A DNA stretch of 64,000 nucleotides from a bacterium (GCA_021817945.1 JAKAFL010000015.1:1-64000), one strand, 5' to 3'; positions 27,456 through 36,557 are shown, counted from the stretch's first letter. Notes: generated from the letters alone by a model not told the origin. Translations and numbers: made by a program.

Positions 27456-27848
27456 TCAGCGTGTGCGATCGAGCACGATTCTTTCCCACTCCAGCTTGGC
27501 GCGCTTGAAGTTGAGGATGATACCGACCTTGTGCCGGGTGATTCGCAGATAGTTCAACATCTGCCCGCGCTCGTGGTCGGTGATGGCTTCAATGACTTTG
27601 GCATCCACCACGACGGAATTGAAGCCGATCAGGTCCGGGACGTATTCCCCAACATTGACTGTCTTGTAGAAAATGTCGAAACGCGGCTGTTGGACGAACG
27701 GAATCCCCTGTAAACCAAACTCCACTGCCAGCGCATTCTCGTAAGGCTTCTCATGCAGGCCATGCCCAAGGCCGTTGAGCGCTTCCATTGCACACCCCAC
27801 GATGCGATACACCTCGTCTTTTAATAATAACGTTTCATTGGCGTCCAT
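27456..27848 (-). CDS. GxxExxY protein (PD-(D/E)XK-like)
   Basis: 130 residues, the full length of the family: GHGLHEKPYENALAVEF (the GxxExxY motif), then QQPRFDIFYK, VGEYVPDLIG, VVVDAKVIEAIT and GQMLNYLRITRHKVGIILNF. The D...DAK block looks like a PD-(D/E)XK nuclease core, but activity is unproven for the family. ATG 27848 lies within palindromic repeat copy 2, so the repeat supplies the leader and the first codons. No partner gene is seen. Confidence 0.9.
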   Translation of the reverse strand: MDANETLLLKDEVYRIVGCAMEALNGLGHGLHEKPYENALAVEFGLQGIPFVQQPRFDIFYKTVNVGEYVPDLIGFNSVVVDAKVIEAITDHERGQMLNYLRITRHKVGIILNFKRAKLEWERIVLDRTR

Positions 27849-27915
27849 TGGCGTTTATTCGCGGTTCAAGGTTGCTTTTGGTTAATTTAACCGGGAATGA
27901 ACGCCCATGGGGAAA
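27834..27915 (+). repeat. Palindromic repeat, copy 2 (overlaps GxxExxY start)
   Basis: Diverged copy of the element at 27274: GGCGTTTATTCGCGGTT, spacer with TTGCTTTTGGTTAA, then AACCGGGAATGAACGCC. It starts inside the first codons of the GxxExxY gene. Confidence 0.8.
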
Positions 27916-28111
27916 AATTAACCAGCCATTGCGATAGAGGAACATCGCGGCTTACTGTTTTTCTGCCAGTATGGAATACCATAGCCTGATTAACACTCTG
28001 GTAAATAGGTCCTTTAATCAAGGATGCATCTTGCCAAATCTGTCCTCTAAAAAACTCCCTTGTATCGCTGTTTTCGGCCAGCTTTGAACATAGCCGTCGC
28101 AAGCCCGGGCT
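27916..28111. other. Spacer between repeats 2 and 3
   Basis: About 200 bases with one minus-strand frame (27887-28102, 71 codons) whose product I do not recognise. I do not call it a gene. It may be debris carried with the repeats. Confidence 0.4.
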
Positions 28112-28193
28112 TCATTCGCGTCCATTGGCGTTCATTCGCGGTTCAAGGCTGCTTTTGTTCAATTTAACCGCGAATGAACGCCAATGGGGAAAA
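28112..28193 (+). repeat. Palindromic repeat, copy 3
   Basis: Nearly identical to copy 1 over about 70 bases, including the 22-base spacer, and ending in AATGGGGAAAAATCAGC. It lies just past the 3' end of the SIS-domain gene. Confidence 0.9.
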
Positions 28194-28234
28194 ATCAGCA
28201 AGTCGCAGCAACCTTCCCACTTTTCCGACAGGCT

Positions 28235-30130
28235 CTAGGCCGGCATCGAGGCTTGCCGAACCACGGGATTCCCCATGCCGGGGGTCCCGGGGGCAGAATC
28301 GCGCAGGCTGGCTTCGGCCTGTTCGTTGGTGATGCCCAGGCGGTGGCGCAGGACAGCCATGGCCACCACAGGGGGATAGGCCTGATCTGATTTCATTCTG
28401 GGTTCCACGTAGTCAATGACGTCAAAAAGGAGCAGGTTGGCGGATGGATAATCCAAGCCGGTCAGGTGCTGGATGTAACGCGTGGCCCGGTCAATCAGTT
28501 TGAGGTTGCTGGGCACAACCCAGATCATGAAATTGTCCATGACCCGTCCCAGGCGCACCATGGTGCAGGTGGAGAGCGTGTTCAGGACCCATTTGGCTGC
28601 GAGATGTGTCATGCCATCCAGCAAAAACTGCCCGGATGGCACAGGCACAGGCAAGGCCAGGCTGCCGATTGCCACTTCGAGATTGGGAGCCCCATCGCCA
28701 AATTGGATGCATCCGGCGCTGGCTCCCCGCTGGGCGGCTTGGTCAAGCTGTGACTGGATGAAATCCGCCACGGCGGCGTCTCTGGCTGTGACCATGGCCA
28801 CTGCGGAGTCGCCCGGACGCATGGGGCGGGAGGACATGCCGCCGGAATCAATCCTGTGCCGATACAATTCCTGGAGGGTGATGTGGCGCAGGATTTCCCG
28901 GGTGCGTTCCACCTTGTCCGGGTCCACGAGATGGAGGATGTCCTGGCCAGACCAGCCGATGCACCGCGGCTGGCGTTGCAGGATGAATTCCCAGGCCAAA
29001 TCGGGGCGGGGATGAGGGAGAAAAAGGTAGGCCCAGGATTCGGAGGCGGCCTGGTCGCCCCATTTACGAAAGGGCGGAGTGCAGAAGGTGGGAGAACGCT
29101 CGGTGGTATCGGTGAGCACATCAATGCCCAGGCGGTTGGCAAAATAATTCATGCGCGCCCCGGCCTTGTAGGTTTTTTCCTCGAGGGCCACAAAGCCGGC
29201 CAACTGCTCGCGAAAGGGCCGTGATCGCAAATGATCGCGCAGCTCCTGCATGCCATTTAAAAAGAGGGCGGCCAGGTCAGCCTCCGGCAGGCCCATTAAT
29301 TTGCGGACACTCGATTCCAAAACCACGGAGAGCGCGCAGAGTTGGATGGAGGTGGCCTGCATGCGGGTGGAACCGGTGATGGCCATGGGGCCGGTGGTGA
29401 GATTCACCTTGGTTATCCGCGGATCCTCCAAAACCTCGCGGCTGCGGCGGACGAGACCCCCCAGGATGGCGTCGGGGTTGTTGTAAACAAAGAAGACCCG
29501 CGCACCCGCATCCACGCCCTGCCAGGCTGTGCCGATGACAAACGAGGTTTCGCCCCCTTCAGTGATGGCAAAAACAAGGTCGGCAGACCCCACGGAAAGG
29601 TCCTGCATTTGTTTCCGGCCAAAGGCGGTGAAATCCTCGAATCCCTCGACGGACTTGATGAGGGCGTAATCGCCCCCTGCCATCACGCTCACGGTGCGCT
29701 GTTCCAGGCCGGCGGCACCGGGATGGGAGCGTCCGGCAGTCCTCCAGAAATCGCGCCAGACGGAATCAAGGAGGATGGAGAGCCTGCCGGTGGAACCGCA
29801 GCCGGTGAAAAAGACGCGGCCCCCATTCTGAATGGTTTGGAGGACCTGGCGGGAGAGATCGGTCAAGAGGCCGGATTGGGCCACGGTGCGAAAGGTGGAC
29901 ACCACGTCTTCGTCTGCGGCGGAGAGGAGGTCCAGGGCACCGGGGATATCCGAGGCGGCGACCTGGCTGAGGGCGCGTGTGGCGGGGTGGGAGGATTCGG
30001 TGACGAGGCCACCCAGTTTGAACTCACTGCCGAGGGAGAGGAACTGGCCGGACCTGAGCCTGACTTTTTCGTTCACGGGGGGATTTAATGCGATTGTCAA
30101 GCGGCTGTCACGCCGATAGGTTGGGACCAT
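28235..30130 (-). CDS. GKRP/MurQ-like double SIS-domain protein
   Basis: 631 residues from ATG 30130, the size of glucokinase-regulatory-protein homologues and about twice MurQ. The first SIS domain is MurQ-like: SSHPATRALSQV, FFTGCGSTGRLSI, AITEGGETSFVIGTAWQG and GPMAITGSTRMQATS. The second half (from about 340) is the more divergent SIS lobe, ending with LLFDVIDYVEPRM. MurQ cleaves the lactyl ether of MurNAc-6-phosphate; the GKRP-like branch may instead sense sugar phosphates. The longer frame to 30190 would overlap the divergent gene. GTG 30076 is a possible later start. Confidence 0.85.
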   Translation of the reverse strand: MVPTYRRDSRLTIALNPPVNEKVRLRSGQFLSLGSEFKLGGLVTESSHPATRALSQVAASDIPGALDLLSAADEDVVSTFRTVAQSGLLTDLSRQVLQTIQNGGRVFFTGCGSTGRLSILLDSVWRDFWRTAGRSHPGAAGLEQRTVSVMAGGDYALIKSVEGFEDFTAFGRKQMQDLSVGSADLVFAITEGGETSFVIGTAWQGVDAGARVFFVYNNPDAILGGLVRRSREVLEDPRITKVNLTTGPMAITGSTRMQATSIQLCALSVVLESSVRKLMGLPEADLAALFLNGMQELRDHLRSRPFREQLAGFVALEEKTYKAGARMNYFANRLGIDVLTDTTERSPTFCTPPFRKWGDQAASESWAYLFLPHPRPDLAWEFILQRQPRCIGWSGQDILHLVDPDKVERTREILRHITLQELYRHRIDSGGMSSRPMRPGDSAVAMVTARDAAVADFIQSQLDQAAQRGASAGCIQFGDGAPNLEVAIGSLALPVPVPSGQFLLDGMTHLAAKWVLNTLSTCTMVRLGRVMDNFMIWVVPSNLKLIDRATRYIQHLTGLDYPSANLLLFDVIDYVEPRMKSDQAYPPVVAMAVLRHRLGITNEQAEASLRDSAPGTPGMGNPVVRQASMPA

Positions 30131-32948
30131 GCTGTCCACCCAACAAATGGCGGTGCTGAAGGCGTCCAATTGTGAGGTTGAATTTGACAACCAGACGAGG
30201 GCGCTTTATGCGACAGACGCATCGCCCTATCAAATCACGCCGGCGGCGGTGGCCCTGCCACGGAACGTGCAGCAGGCCTCGGCGGTGATGGTGGCGGCGC
30301 AGGCAGCGGGCCTGGCGGTGACGCCCCGGGGAGCGGGAACGGGTTTGAGCGGGGGCGCAGTGGGGGATGGCCTGATCATTGACCTGGCCCGGCACAACCG
30401 CTGCATCTGGGATTTCAACCGGGAGAAAGGAACCATCCGGGTGGGCGCCGGGGTGGTTTTGGATCAACTGAATCATTACCTGCGGGCGGAGGGCTATTGT
30501 TTTGGCCCGGACGTGGCGACCAGTTCCAGGGCCACGCTGGGCGGGATGATTGCCAACGATTCATCGGGAGCCCACACCCCCGTGTATGGCACGACGGGGG
30601 ATCATGTGAACGAAATCGAACTGGTCATGGCCAGCGGCAAGATCACCCGGATTGGTTCGCATCTGCAATCCCTGCACGAGCAGAGGCATGTGGTGGAAGA
30701 CCTGCTGCAGCTAAACAGCCTGCTCATTGCGGAACGATTTCAGCCGGGCCTTTTGAAAAGGTGGCCCGGCTACGGGCTGGCGCGCGCCCTGAACAATCCC
30801 GGCAACCTGATACCCATCCTGTGCGGCAGCGAGGGGACCCTGGCCTGCATTTTTTCGGCGGAGCTGAAGGTGGTTCCCATCCCGGCGGAACGGGGTGTGG
30901 GCCTGTTGTTTTTTGACTCCGTGGCGGAGGCCATGCAGGCCTCGATTGCCCTGCTGGACCTGGAGCCGGCGGCGATTGAGCACATTGACCATCCGCTTTT
31001 TGACCAGACGCGGGGCCAGCGGGAATTTCGCGCGGTGCGGGACCTGTTGCGACTGGATGAGCATCCGTGCGCGTCCATATTGATCGTGGAATTTTTCACG
31101 GAGTCGCGGCACAAGCTGGAAATGCTGGCGCGGAGCCATCTTGGCACGCGGCATTTGATCCTGCAAACGGAACAGCAGTCGGAGTTGGTGTGGGCCATGC
31201 GGAAATCCGGGCTGTCGCTGCTGACGAGTTGCAAGGGGGACGCCAAGCCGGTGTGTTTCATTGAAGACGCGGCGGTGCGGCCCAGGGACCTGCCTGCGTA
31301 TGTCCACGAATTGCAGGCGCTGATGAAACGTGTGCAGGTGGAGGCCTCATTCTACGGCCATGCGGCGGCGGGCCTGCTGCATGTGCGCCCGGTCCTGAAT
31401 CTTCACCAGCCCGGGGACTTGAAAAAATTCAGGCAGATTTCAGATGAAGTGGCGTCATTGGTGAAGCAATTCAAGGGTTCGCTGGCGGCTGAACACGGTG
31501 TGGGCATGGCGAGGACCGAGTATTTGCGCGACCAGGTGGGACCGGAATTGCACCGGTTGATGCGTGAAATCAAAACCTCCTTTGACCCGGCCAATCTTTT
31601 GAACCCGGGAAAGATCATTGGTGACGACCGGTACCGGATAGACCAGAACCTGCGGCAAAACGCGGGGCACCGGCTGCAACTGCCCTTTGAGCCTCAACTG
31701 GCCTTTGCGGCGCGAGATGAATCCTTTATAGCCAACCTGGAGCAATGCAACGGATGCGGGGGCTGCCTGAAGGCAGGACCGACCATGTGCCCCACCTACC
31801 AGGCCACCGGAGATGAAGGCATGTCCACCCGTGGCCGGGCCAACCTGATTCGCGCGGCGCTGGAACAGCGCGGGTCCCATCGCGATCCCCTGCAGGCCAG
31901 CGAACTGGACTACGTCCTGGACAATTGCCTGGGCTGCCGGGCCTGCACGAACGAATGTCCGTCCAATGTGAACATGAGCCTGTTGAAGGCGGAACTCTTG
32001 CAGGCGCGCATTCACGCCGGCGGGATGAACCTGCGCCAAAAGTTTCTTTGCTCGGTGGACTCGTTCGGAAAATGGGGGTGCATCATGCCCCGGACCACCA
32101 ACCTGCTTTTGGGCAGCCGCTGGATTCGAAAATTAATCGGCAAAAGCCTGGGTCTGGCGCCCGAGCGTCCACTGCCGCTTCTGGCCACCACCCGCTTTGA
32201 CCATTGGTTCAGCAAAAACAAGCCTGCTGCGGAGGGTCCACGCGGGCGGGTGATACTCTGGGATGACACCTTTGCGCGGTACCACGAGCCACACATAGCC
32301 ATCGCGGCGGTCAGGGTGCTTGAGGCGGCGGGATTTGGCGTGACCCTGGCTCGAAACCGAAAATGCTGCGGGCGACCGGCCTTTAGCCAGGGAAACCTTG
32401 CGGAAGCCGGCAGCCTGGGCCGCTACAACCTGGACCTGCTGGGCGGGAATGACGACCCGGTGATTTTCATTGAACCCTCCTGCTATTCCATGTTTGCCGA
32501 GGATTACAAGGAAATGAAACTGCCCGGGGCCGAGTCCGTGGCGAGGCGGAGCCACTTGTTTCAATCCTTCATGGAGGATTTGCTGGCTTCGGAACCTGAC
32601 GCGCTTCCTTTTGACCAGGAACCCGGCAACATCGTGGTGCATACGCATTGCCATGCCAAGGCGCTGGCCCGCCCGAACCTGGCAGCAAAGCTCGCCTCGA
32701 GGCTGCCAAACCGCAATGTGCGGGCGCTGGATACCGGCTGCTGCGGCATGGCGGGCGCCTTTGGCATGCTGGCGGACAAATACGAATTATCGCTGAAAAT
32801 TGCCGAACCCTTGATCCAACAAATCCAGCAGCAACCCTACGGAACCACCGTGGTCCTTTCCGGGGCAAGCTGCCGGCATCAGGTTCAGCATTTAGCCCGG
32901 GTTCGCACCCGGCATATTGCGGAAATCCTGGCGGAAGCCCTGATTTGA
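30129..32948 (+). CDS. FAD-linked oxidase fused to 4Fe-4S/CCG oxidoreductase (GlcD-GlcF type)
   Basis: 939 residues, one polypeptide combining the subunits of glycolate/D-lactate dehydrogenases. The FAD-binding domain (about 25-230) has PRGAGTGLSGGAVG and SSRATLGGMIANDSSGAH. The FAD-oxidase C-terminal domain (about 240-500) ends near AEHGVGMARTEYL. Two 4Fe-4S clusters follow (CNGCGGCLKAGPTMCP and CLGCRACTNECP), then two cysteine-rich CCG modules (RKCCGRPAFSQG and TGCCGMAGAFG). It probably oxidises a 2-hydroxyacid and passes electrons to the respiratory chain at the membrane. The start overlaps the start of the divergent SIS gene. Confidence 0.93.
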   Translation: MLSTQQMAVLKASNCEVEFDNQTRALYATDASPYQITPAAVALPRNVQQASAVMVAAQAAGLAVTPRGAGTGLSGGAVGDGLIIDLARHNRCIWDFNREKGTIRVGAGVVLDQLNHYLRAEGYCFGPDVATSSRATLGGMIANDSSGAHTPVYGTTGDHVNEIELVMASGKITRIGSHLQSLHEQRHVVEDLLQLNSLLIAERFQPGLLKRWPGYGLARALNNPGNLIPILCGSEGTLACIFSAELKVVPIPAERGVGLLFFDSVAEAMQASIALLDLEPAAIEHIDHPLFDQTRGQREFRAVRDLLRLDEHPCASILIVEFFTESRHKLEMLARSHLGTRHLILQTEQQSELVWAMRKSGLSLLTSCKGDAKPVCFIEDAAVRPRDLPAYVHELQALMKRVQVEASFYGHAAAGLLHVRPVLNLHQPGDLKKFRQISDEVASLVKQFKGSLAAEHGVGMARTEYLRDQVGPELHRLMREIKTSFDPANLLNPGKIIGDDRYRIDQNLRQNAGHRLQLPFEPQLAFAARDESFIANLEQCNGCGGCLKAGPTMCPTYQATGDEGMSTRGRANLIRAALEQRGSHRDPLQASELDYVLDNCLGCRACTNECPSNVNMSLLKAELLQARIHAGGMNLRQKFLCSVDSFGKWGCIMPRTTNLLLGSRWIRKLIGKSLGLAPERPLPLLATTRFDHWFSKNKPAAEGPRGRVILWDDTFARYHEPHIAIAAVRVLEAAGFGVTLARNRKCCGRPAFSQGNLAEAGSLGRYNLDLLGGNDDPVIFIEPSCYSMFAEDYKEMKLPGAESVARRSHLFQSFMEDLLASEPDALPFDQEPGNIVVHTHCHAKALARPNLAAKLASRLPNRNVRALDTGCCGMAGAFGMLADKYELSLKIAEPLIQQIQQQPYGTTVVLSGASCRHQVQHLARVRTRHIAEILAEALI

Positions 32949-32960
32949 ACCCAAAAAACG

Positions 32961-33021
32961 GAATTCAAAAGGCCAATCTGCACCAGCATCTTGCCGCTTT
33001 CCTTTTCACTTCCCGGGTTAA
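32961..33021 (+). repeat. Dispersed 3'-flank repeat, copy A
   Basis: ATTCAAAAGGCCAATCTG, CCAGCATCTT, CCGC, CCTTTTC and CGGGTTAA blocks occur in order. The same series appears at 36394-36557 and 45087-45157. Each copy lies within about 10-25 bases of the stop of a plus-strand gene. Confidence 0.75.
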
Positions 33022-33046
33022 CCTGTCGTGCAAAGTGTTGACGCGT

Positions 33047-33973
33047 TCAGATGGAGCGGCAAAGGTTTCCCAAGGCCATATCGAGGCGCGGAAACTGGAA
33101 CGAAAACCCGGCATCCAGAAGCTTTTGCGCGCTGCAACGCTGGCTGACAAGGGCCAGGGACCCCTCCGAACCCATCAGGCGCGCCCCCCATCGCACGGCC
33201 AGGGCCGGGGCGGGAGGACTCCAGGGACGATGCAAAACCTGCCGTAAAACGCGCATGAAATCCCGGTTGGTTACCGGCTCTGGAGCCACGACATTGTATG
33301 TGCCTGAAAAAGCGGGCTGCTGGACAGCCTGTGCGAAGGCCCCCACGACATCCGCCAGGTGAATCCAACTGACATACTGGCGGCCGGAACCCGCGGCACC
33401 GCCCAAAAAACATCGCGTCATGCGCATCAAGATTGGCAAGGCACCACCGTTGCGGCCCAAAACGAATCCCAGACGCAGGATGACACGGCGCGTGGCGGAA
33501 AGCTGGACCGCATTGAAGGCCCCCTCCCAATCCTGGCAAACCGAAGCCAGGGAATCTGCGCCCGGGGGTGATGTCTCAGAATTCAAACGATCACCCGTGT
33601 CCCCATAAAAACCAATGGCGCTGGCTTGAATCCACACCTGGGGCGGTTTGCTGGCACGGGCCATTGCGGAAGCCAGGGCCTGAACCGAACCCGTGCGGGA
33701 ATCCCTGATTTCAAGCAGGTTTTTTGCAGTGTGCGGACAATTGACACTGCGCCCGGACAGGTTGATGAGGGCGGAAGCCCCATTCAGGGCCTGTTCCCAA
33801 GTGCCCGATGTCCGGCCATCCCACTGGACGAGCATTCGGTTTCCCGAAACACTGCCGGGTTGCCGGGAGAGCACCACCACGGAATAGCCTGCGGAAAGAA
33901 AAGCAGCCGTGAGGGCCTGCCCGATGAAACCGCTTCCGCCAGCCAGAATGATTTTGCCCGAGGTGTTTGACAT
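33047..33973 (-). CDS. NAD-dependent epimerase-like protein, TIGR01777 / SDR39U1 family
   Basis: 308 residues from ATG 33973. A Rossmann fold with ILAGGSGFIGQAL at the start, NLSGRSVNCPHT, then QASAIGFYGDTGD (the family's YG motif), LRLGFVLGRNGGALP, WIHLADVV and YNVVAPEPVTNRDFM. These are the classical marks of the YfcH/SDR39U1 family, whose substrate is unknown. An upstream ATG at 34003 is possible but would overlap the DUF309 gene, which lies 15 bases ahead in the same operon. Confidence 0.9.
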   Translation of the reverse strand: MSNTSGKIILAGGSGFIGQALTAAFLSAGYSVVVLSRQPGSVSGNRMLVQWDGRTSGTWEQALNGASALINLSGRSVNCPHTAKNLLEIRDSRTGSVQALASAMARASKPPQVWIQASAIGFYGDTGDRLNSETSPPGADSLASVCQDWEGAFNAVQLSATRRVILRLGFVLGRNGGALPILMRMTRCFLGGAAGSGRQYVSWIHLADVVGAFAQAVQQPAFSGTYNVVAPEPVTNRDFMRVLRQVLHRPWSPPAPALAVRWGARLMGSEGSLALVSQRCSAQKLLDAGFSFQFPRLDMALGNLCRSI

Positions 33974-33987
33974 AAAAATCCACCAAA

Positions 33988-34446
33988 CTAATCCATCAAA
34001 CACAACCTCGGCAGGCGACCGGAATTGTTTGCCAGGATTTCATCCGGCGACCGTTTCAGGTCTGCCTGCCATTCTGCGATCAATTGACGCACCATGCCGG
34101 CATCCAAATGATGGTACGGGACTGGATATTTGGCGAGATACCCCTGGGCCAGATGAAAAAGGGCTGAAGCGGGACCGAACCTTTTTTTCTGGATATGAAC
34201 AAAGGCGCCGGCCAGTTGGATCAGGGCCTTGTAAAAATCGCCATCGGGTTTGAACCGCACCTCCAGCCAGAGGTCCTCGAGGACCTCGTGCGCCTCATAA
34301 AATTGCTGATGATTGAAGCAGGTGAAATAGCCCAGGTAGCGCGCATCCAGGTCCCTGCCCTGCAGGGATTCGACGAGGCTGGCTATGCGGGCGCTTTTAT
34401 GACTCACCCGGGCATCATACCCGGACCGGGGTGAAATACAATTCAC
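33988..34446 (-). CDS. DUF309 family protein
   Basis: Up to 152 residues. The family signature FNHQQFYEAHEVLEDLW is present, followed by FYKALIQLAGAFVHIQK and a long helix. The conserved His/Glu cluster suggests a metal-binding helical bundle; no reaction is known. GTG 34446 gives the longest form. GTG 34407 (VSHKSARIASL) is an alternative that avoids 13 unconserved residues. It is followed closely by the epimerase-like gene. Confidence 0.85.
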   Translation of the reverse strand: MNCISPRSGYDARVSHKSARIASLVESLQGRDLDARYLGYFTCFNHQQFYEAHEVLEDLWLEVRFKPDGDFYKALIQLAGAFVHIQKKRFGPASALFHLAQGYLAKYPVPYHHLDAGMVRQLIAEWQADLKRSPDEILANNSGRLPRLCLMD

Positions 34447-34491
34447 TTGAAAGCGAAGGCAGGCGGGTGCAGCTTATGGCAGCGTCAAATT

Positions 34492-34773
34492 ATGAAAGCC
34501 AAAATATCAACACTTCTTGTGGCGGGGATGGTCCTGTGCGGCAGTGGAGTAAACACCCAGGCGCAGGGCGATGCCCTGATGGTGACCGGGGATGTTCTGC
34601 TGGCGCGGCCCGCCTGCATCCTGGCCACCCTCATGGGTTCGGTGGTTTTTGTGGTGTCTCTGCCCTTTGCCGCCACCTCGGGTAGTGTGCATGCCACGGA
34701 AGACACACTGGTGCGGCAACCTGCGGCAGCCGCCTTCACCCGTCCGCTGGGGGATTTTTCATCGCTCGAATGA
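34492..34773 (+). CDS. Small exported or membrane protein
   Basis: 93 residues. MKAKISTLLVAGMVLCGSG forms a signal peptide. A second hydrophobic segment (LATLMGSVVFVVSLPFAA) follows RPA, and the end reads AFTRPLGDF. The R-P..A...G...FV.SLPF...RPLGDF layout occurs in a broadly spread family of small uncharacterised proteins. ATG 34492 is chosen over 34447 because the signal begins there. It lies divergent from the DUF309 gene and 90 bases before parB. Confidence 0.65.
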   Translation: MKAKISTLLVAGMVLCGSGVNTQAQGDALMVTGDVLLARPACILATLMGSVVFVVSLPFAATSGSVHATEDTLVRQPAAAAFTRPLGDFSSLE

Positions 34774-34863
34774 CCTGGCAGCGGTCGGTGACCCTTGGCG
34801 AAGGCTGGCGCGGCGGAATGTCTTCAAATTGACATTGCTGCGGCCCTGCTACAACCTGTCTTC

Positions 34864-35790
34864 ATGGCAAAACCTGCATTGGGGCGGGGTTTGGGTGCCC
34901 TGATGGGCGCTCCTCCGGTTTCCCCATCCACAACAACCGTTTTAAAAGGCCCATCGTCCGTTTCTCCGGCTGGAAACAGCGCGGGAGACAGGGTGCAACG
35001 GGTGCCGTTGGACCGGATACGTCCCTCCCCTTTGCAACCCCGGAAGGAATTTTCACCGGAAGCTCTCCAGGAGCTGGCAGAGTCCATTCGGGCACAGGGA
35101 ATTGTTCAGCCCCTGATAGTGCGGGAACGGGAGGATCACTTCGAATTGATTGCCGGCGAACGACGCTGGCGGGCGGCTCAGTTGTTGAAACTGGCAGAGG
35201 TGCCGGTGATCTCAAGGCAGGCGGACGACCGGTCGGTGCTGGAACTGGCTCTGATTGAGAATCTGCAACGCGAGAATCTCAACCCCTTGGAAGAGGCGCT
35301 GGGTTACGCCCAATTAGCCGGGCAGTTTGACTTAACCCAGGAACAAATTGCCTTGAAAGTGGGAAAAAGCCGCGCTGCGGTGGCCAATGCCACCCGGTTG
35401 CTCAAGCTTCCCGCCGCCATTCAGGAGCATTTGAGGCAAGGACGGTTGTCCGTGGGCCACGCCAAAGTAATCCTGGGCTTGGACGAAGAATCCCGACAAC
35501 TTCAAGCGGCCAGCCGCATTGTTGAAAACGCTCTGAATGTGCGCCAGGCTGAATCGCTGATCGAGGGGATGACCCAGCCGAAACCCCCGACTCAAGATGA
35601 CGCCTCACGTGCCAGATCAACCCCGCCCAAGGACGCCAACCTGACACGGATTGAAGACAAGTTGCGTGAAAAATTTGGGACGCAGGTCCACCTCAAATAC
35701 AACCAAGGAAAAGGCTGCCTGGAAGTGCGCTTTTTCAACGATAACGACCTGCAAAGGGTCCTTGAAATCCTCGACATCACTGCCGATTAA
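34864..35790 (+). CDS. parB: Chromosome partitioning protein ParB
   Basis: 308 residues from ATG 34864 (MAKPALGRGLGALMG, the ParA-stimulating N-terminus typical of ParB). The CTP-binding N-domain has PLDRIRPSPLQPRKEF, GIVQPLIVRE and the ParB box GERRWRAAQ. The helix-turn-helix has LTQEQIALKVGKSRAAVANA, and the C-terminal dimerisation segment ends at EILDITAD. It loads on parS sites near the origin as a sliding clamp. No parA is adjacent, which is unusual because parAB are normally paired. def follows 6 bases downstream. Confidence 0.95.
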   Translation: MAKPALGRGLGALMGAPPVSPSTTTVLKGPSSVSPAGNSAGDRVQRVPLDRIRPSPLQPRKEFSPEALQELAESIRAQGIVQPLIVREREDHFELIAGERRWRAAQLLKLAEVPVISRQADDRSVLELALIENLQRENLNPLEEALGYAQLAGQFDLTQEQIALKVGKSRAAVANATRLLKLPAAIQEHLRQGRLSVGHAKVILGLDEESRQLQAASRIVENALNVRQAESLIEGMTQPKPPTQDDASRARSTPPKDANLTRIEDKLREKFGTQVHLKYNQGKGCLEVRFFNDNDLQRVLEILDITAD

Positions 35791-35796
35791 ATCCTC

Positions 35797-36381
35797 ATGA
35801 TTCTGGAGATTGTGAAATACGGCCAGCCTGTGCTGCGCCAAAAAGGGGCCAAGGTGGAGAGCCTGACACCGGAGATTCAAAAGCTCATCGCCGATATGTT
35901 TGAAACCATGGAGGCCAATCATGGCGTGGGATTGGCCGCCCAACAGGTGGGGGTGGCCCTGCAAGTGGCGGTGATTGATGTGCGTGGCGCGCAAAAAGAA
36001 AGGCCTTCCACGGTGGAATTGGACGGCCAACCGGGTGAGCTGGATGCGATCATGCCACTGGCATTGATCAACCCGGTGGTTAAACCGGTTTCTGAAGCGA
36101 AGCCCGGGAGTGAGGGATGCCTTAGTTTTCCTGAAATTTTCGGTGAAATATCCAGGCCTGAAACGGTGGATGTGACGGCGCTGGATGGCCATGGCAAACC
36201 GATCCGCTTCCGCTGTGGCGGGCTTCTGGCGCGCGCCGTGCAGCATGAGATTGATCACCTCAACGGCATCCTTTTCATTGACCGCATGGAGAGGAAAATG
36301 AAGGAGGAAATCCAGGAGGAATTGGATTTGTTGCAGGCAGACACTCGAAAGAAAATCAAAAGCAAGACCAAAGGGTCTTAA
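35797..36381 (+). CDS. def: Peptide deformylase
   Basis: 194 residues. All three deformylase motifs are present: GVGLAAQQ (43-50), EGCLSFP (106-112) with metal ligand Cys108, and HEIDH (150-154) with two His ligands and catalytic Glu151. It removes the formyl group from nascent proteins using Fe2+. Compared with E. coli it has an inserted loop (about 65-85) and a charged helical C-terminal tail rich in Lys. It is cotranscribed with parB (6-base gap). No fmt follows here. Confidence 0.97.
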   Translation: MILEIVKYGQPVLRQKGAKVESLTPEIQKLIADMFETMEANHGVGLAAQQVGVALQVAVIDVRGAQKERPSTVELDGQPGELDAIMPLALINPVVKPVSEAKPGSEGCLSFPEIFGEISRPETVDVTALDGHGKPIRFRCGGLLARAVQHEIDHLNGILFIDRMERKMKEEIQEELDLLQADTRKKIKSKTKGS

Positions 36382-36393
36382 ATCCGAATAGGG

Positions 36394-36557
36394 AAATTCA
36401 AAAGGCCAATCTGCCCCAATCTACCGGGCGCAAACACGTTGGAAAAATCTTACCAGACCGCTTCGGGTATGGTTTCGATTTTTCCAAGGAGTTTCCGCTC
36501 CAGAATCCTGCCGCATCTTGACCTTTTCAATTTGGTTTTCGGGTTTAAAGATGAACC
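36394..36557 (+). repeat. Dispersed 3'-flank repeat, copy B (split)
   Basis: The first half ATTCAAAAGGCCAATCTGCC begins just past the def stop. The second half (CCAGAATCCTGCCGCATCTT, GACCTTTTC, CGGGTTTAA) resumes near 36510. About 90 bases separate the halves. The remaining gene-free sequence to 36830 shows no further recognisable feature. Confidence 0.6.

Noticed and set aside
27887..28102. 71-codon minus-strand frame between repeats
   Set aside because: Begins and ends in repeat-flanking sequence; no recognised domain and no coding support.
27274..28193. Possible CRISPR array
   Set aside because: Only three copies at unequal spacing (about 560 and 280 bases), each internally palindromic; no cas gene in the window.
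29342..30088. 248-codon plus-strand open frame
   Set aside because: Antisense of the SIS-domain gene; Gly/Glu/Asp-rich product typical of shadow frames in this strand bias.
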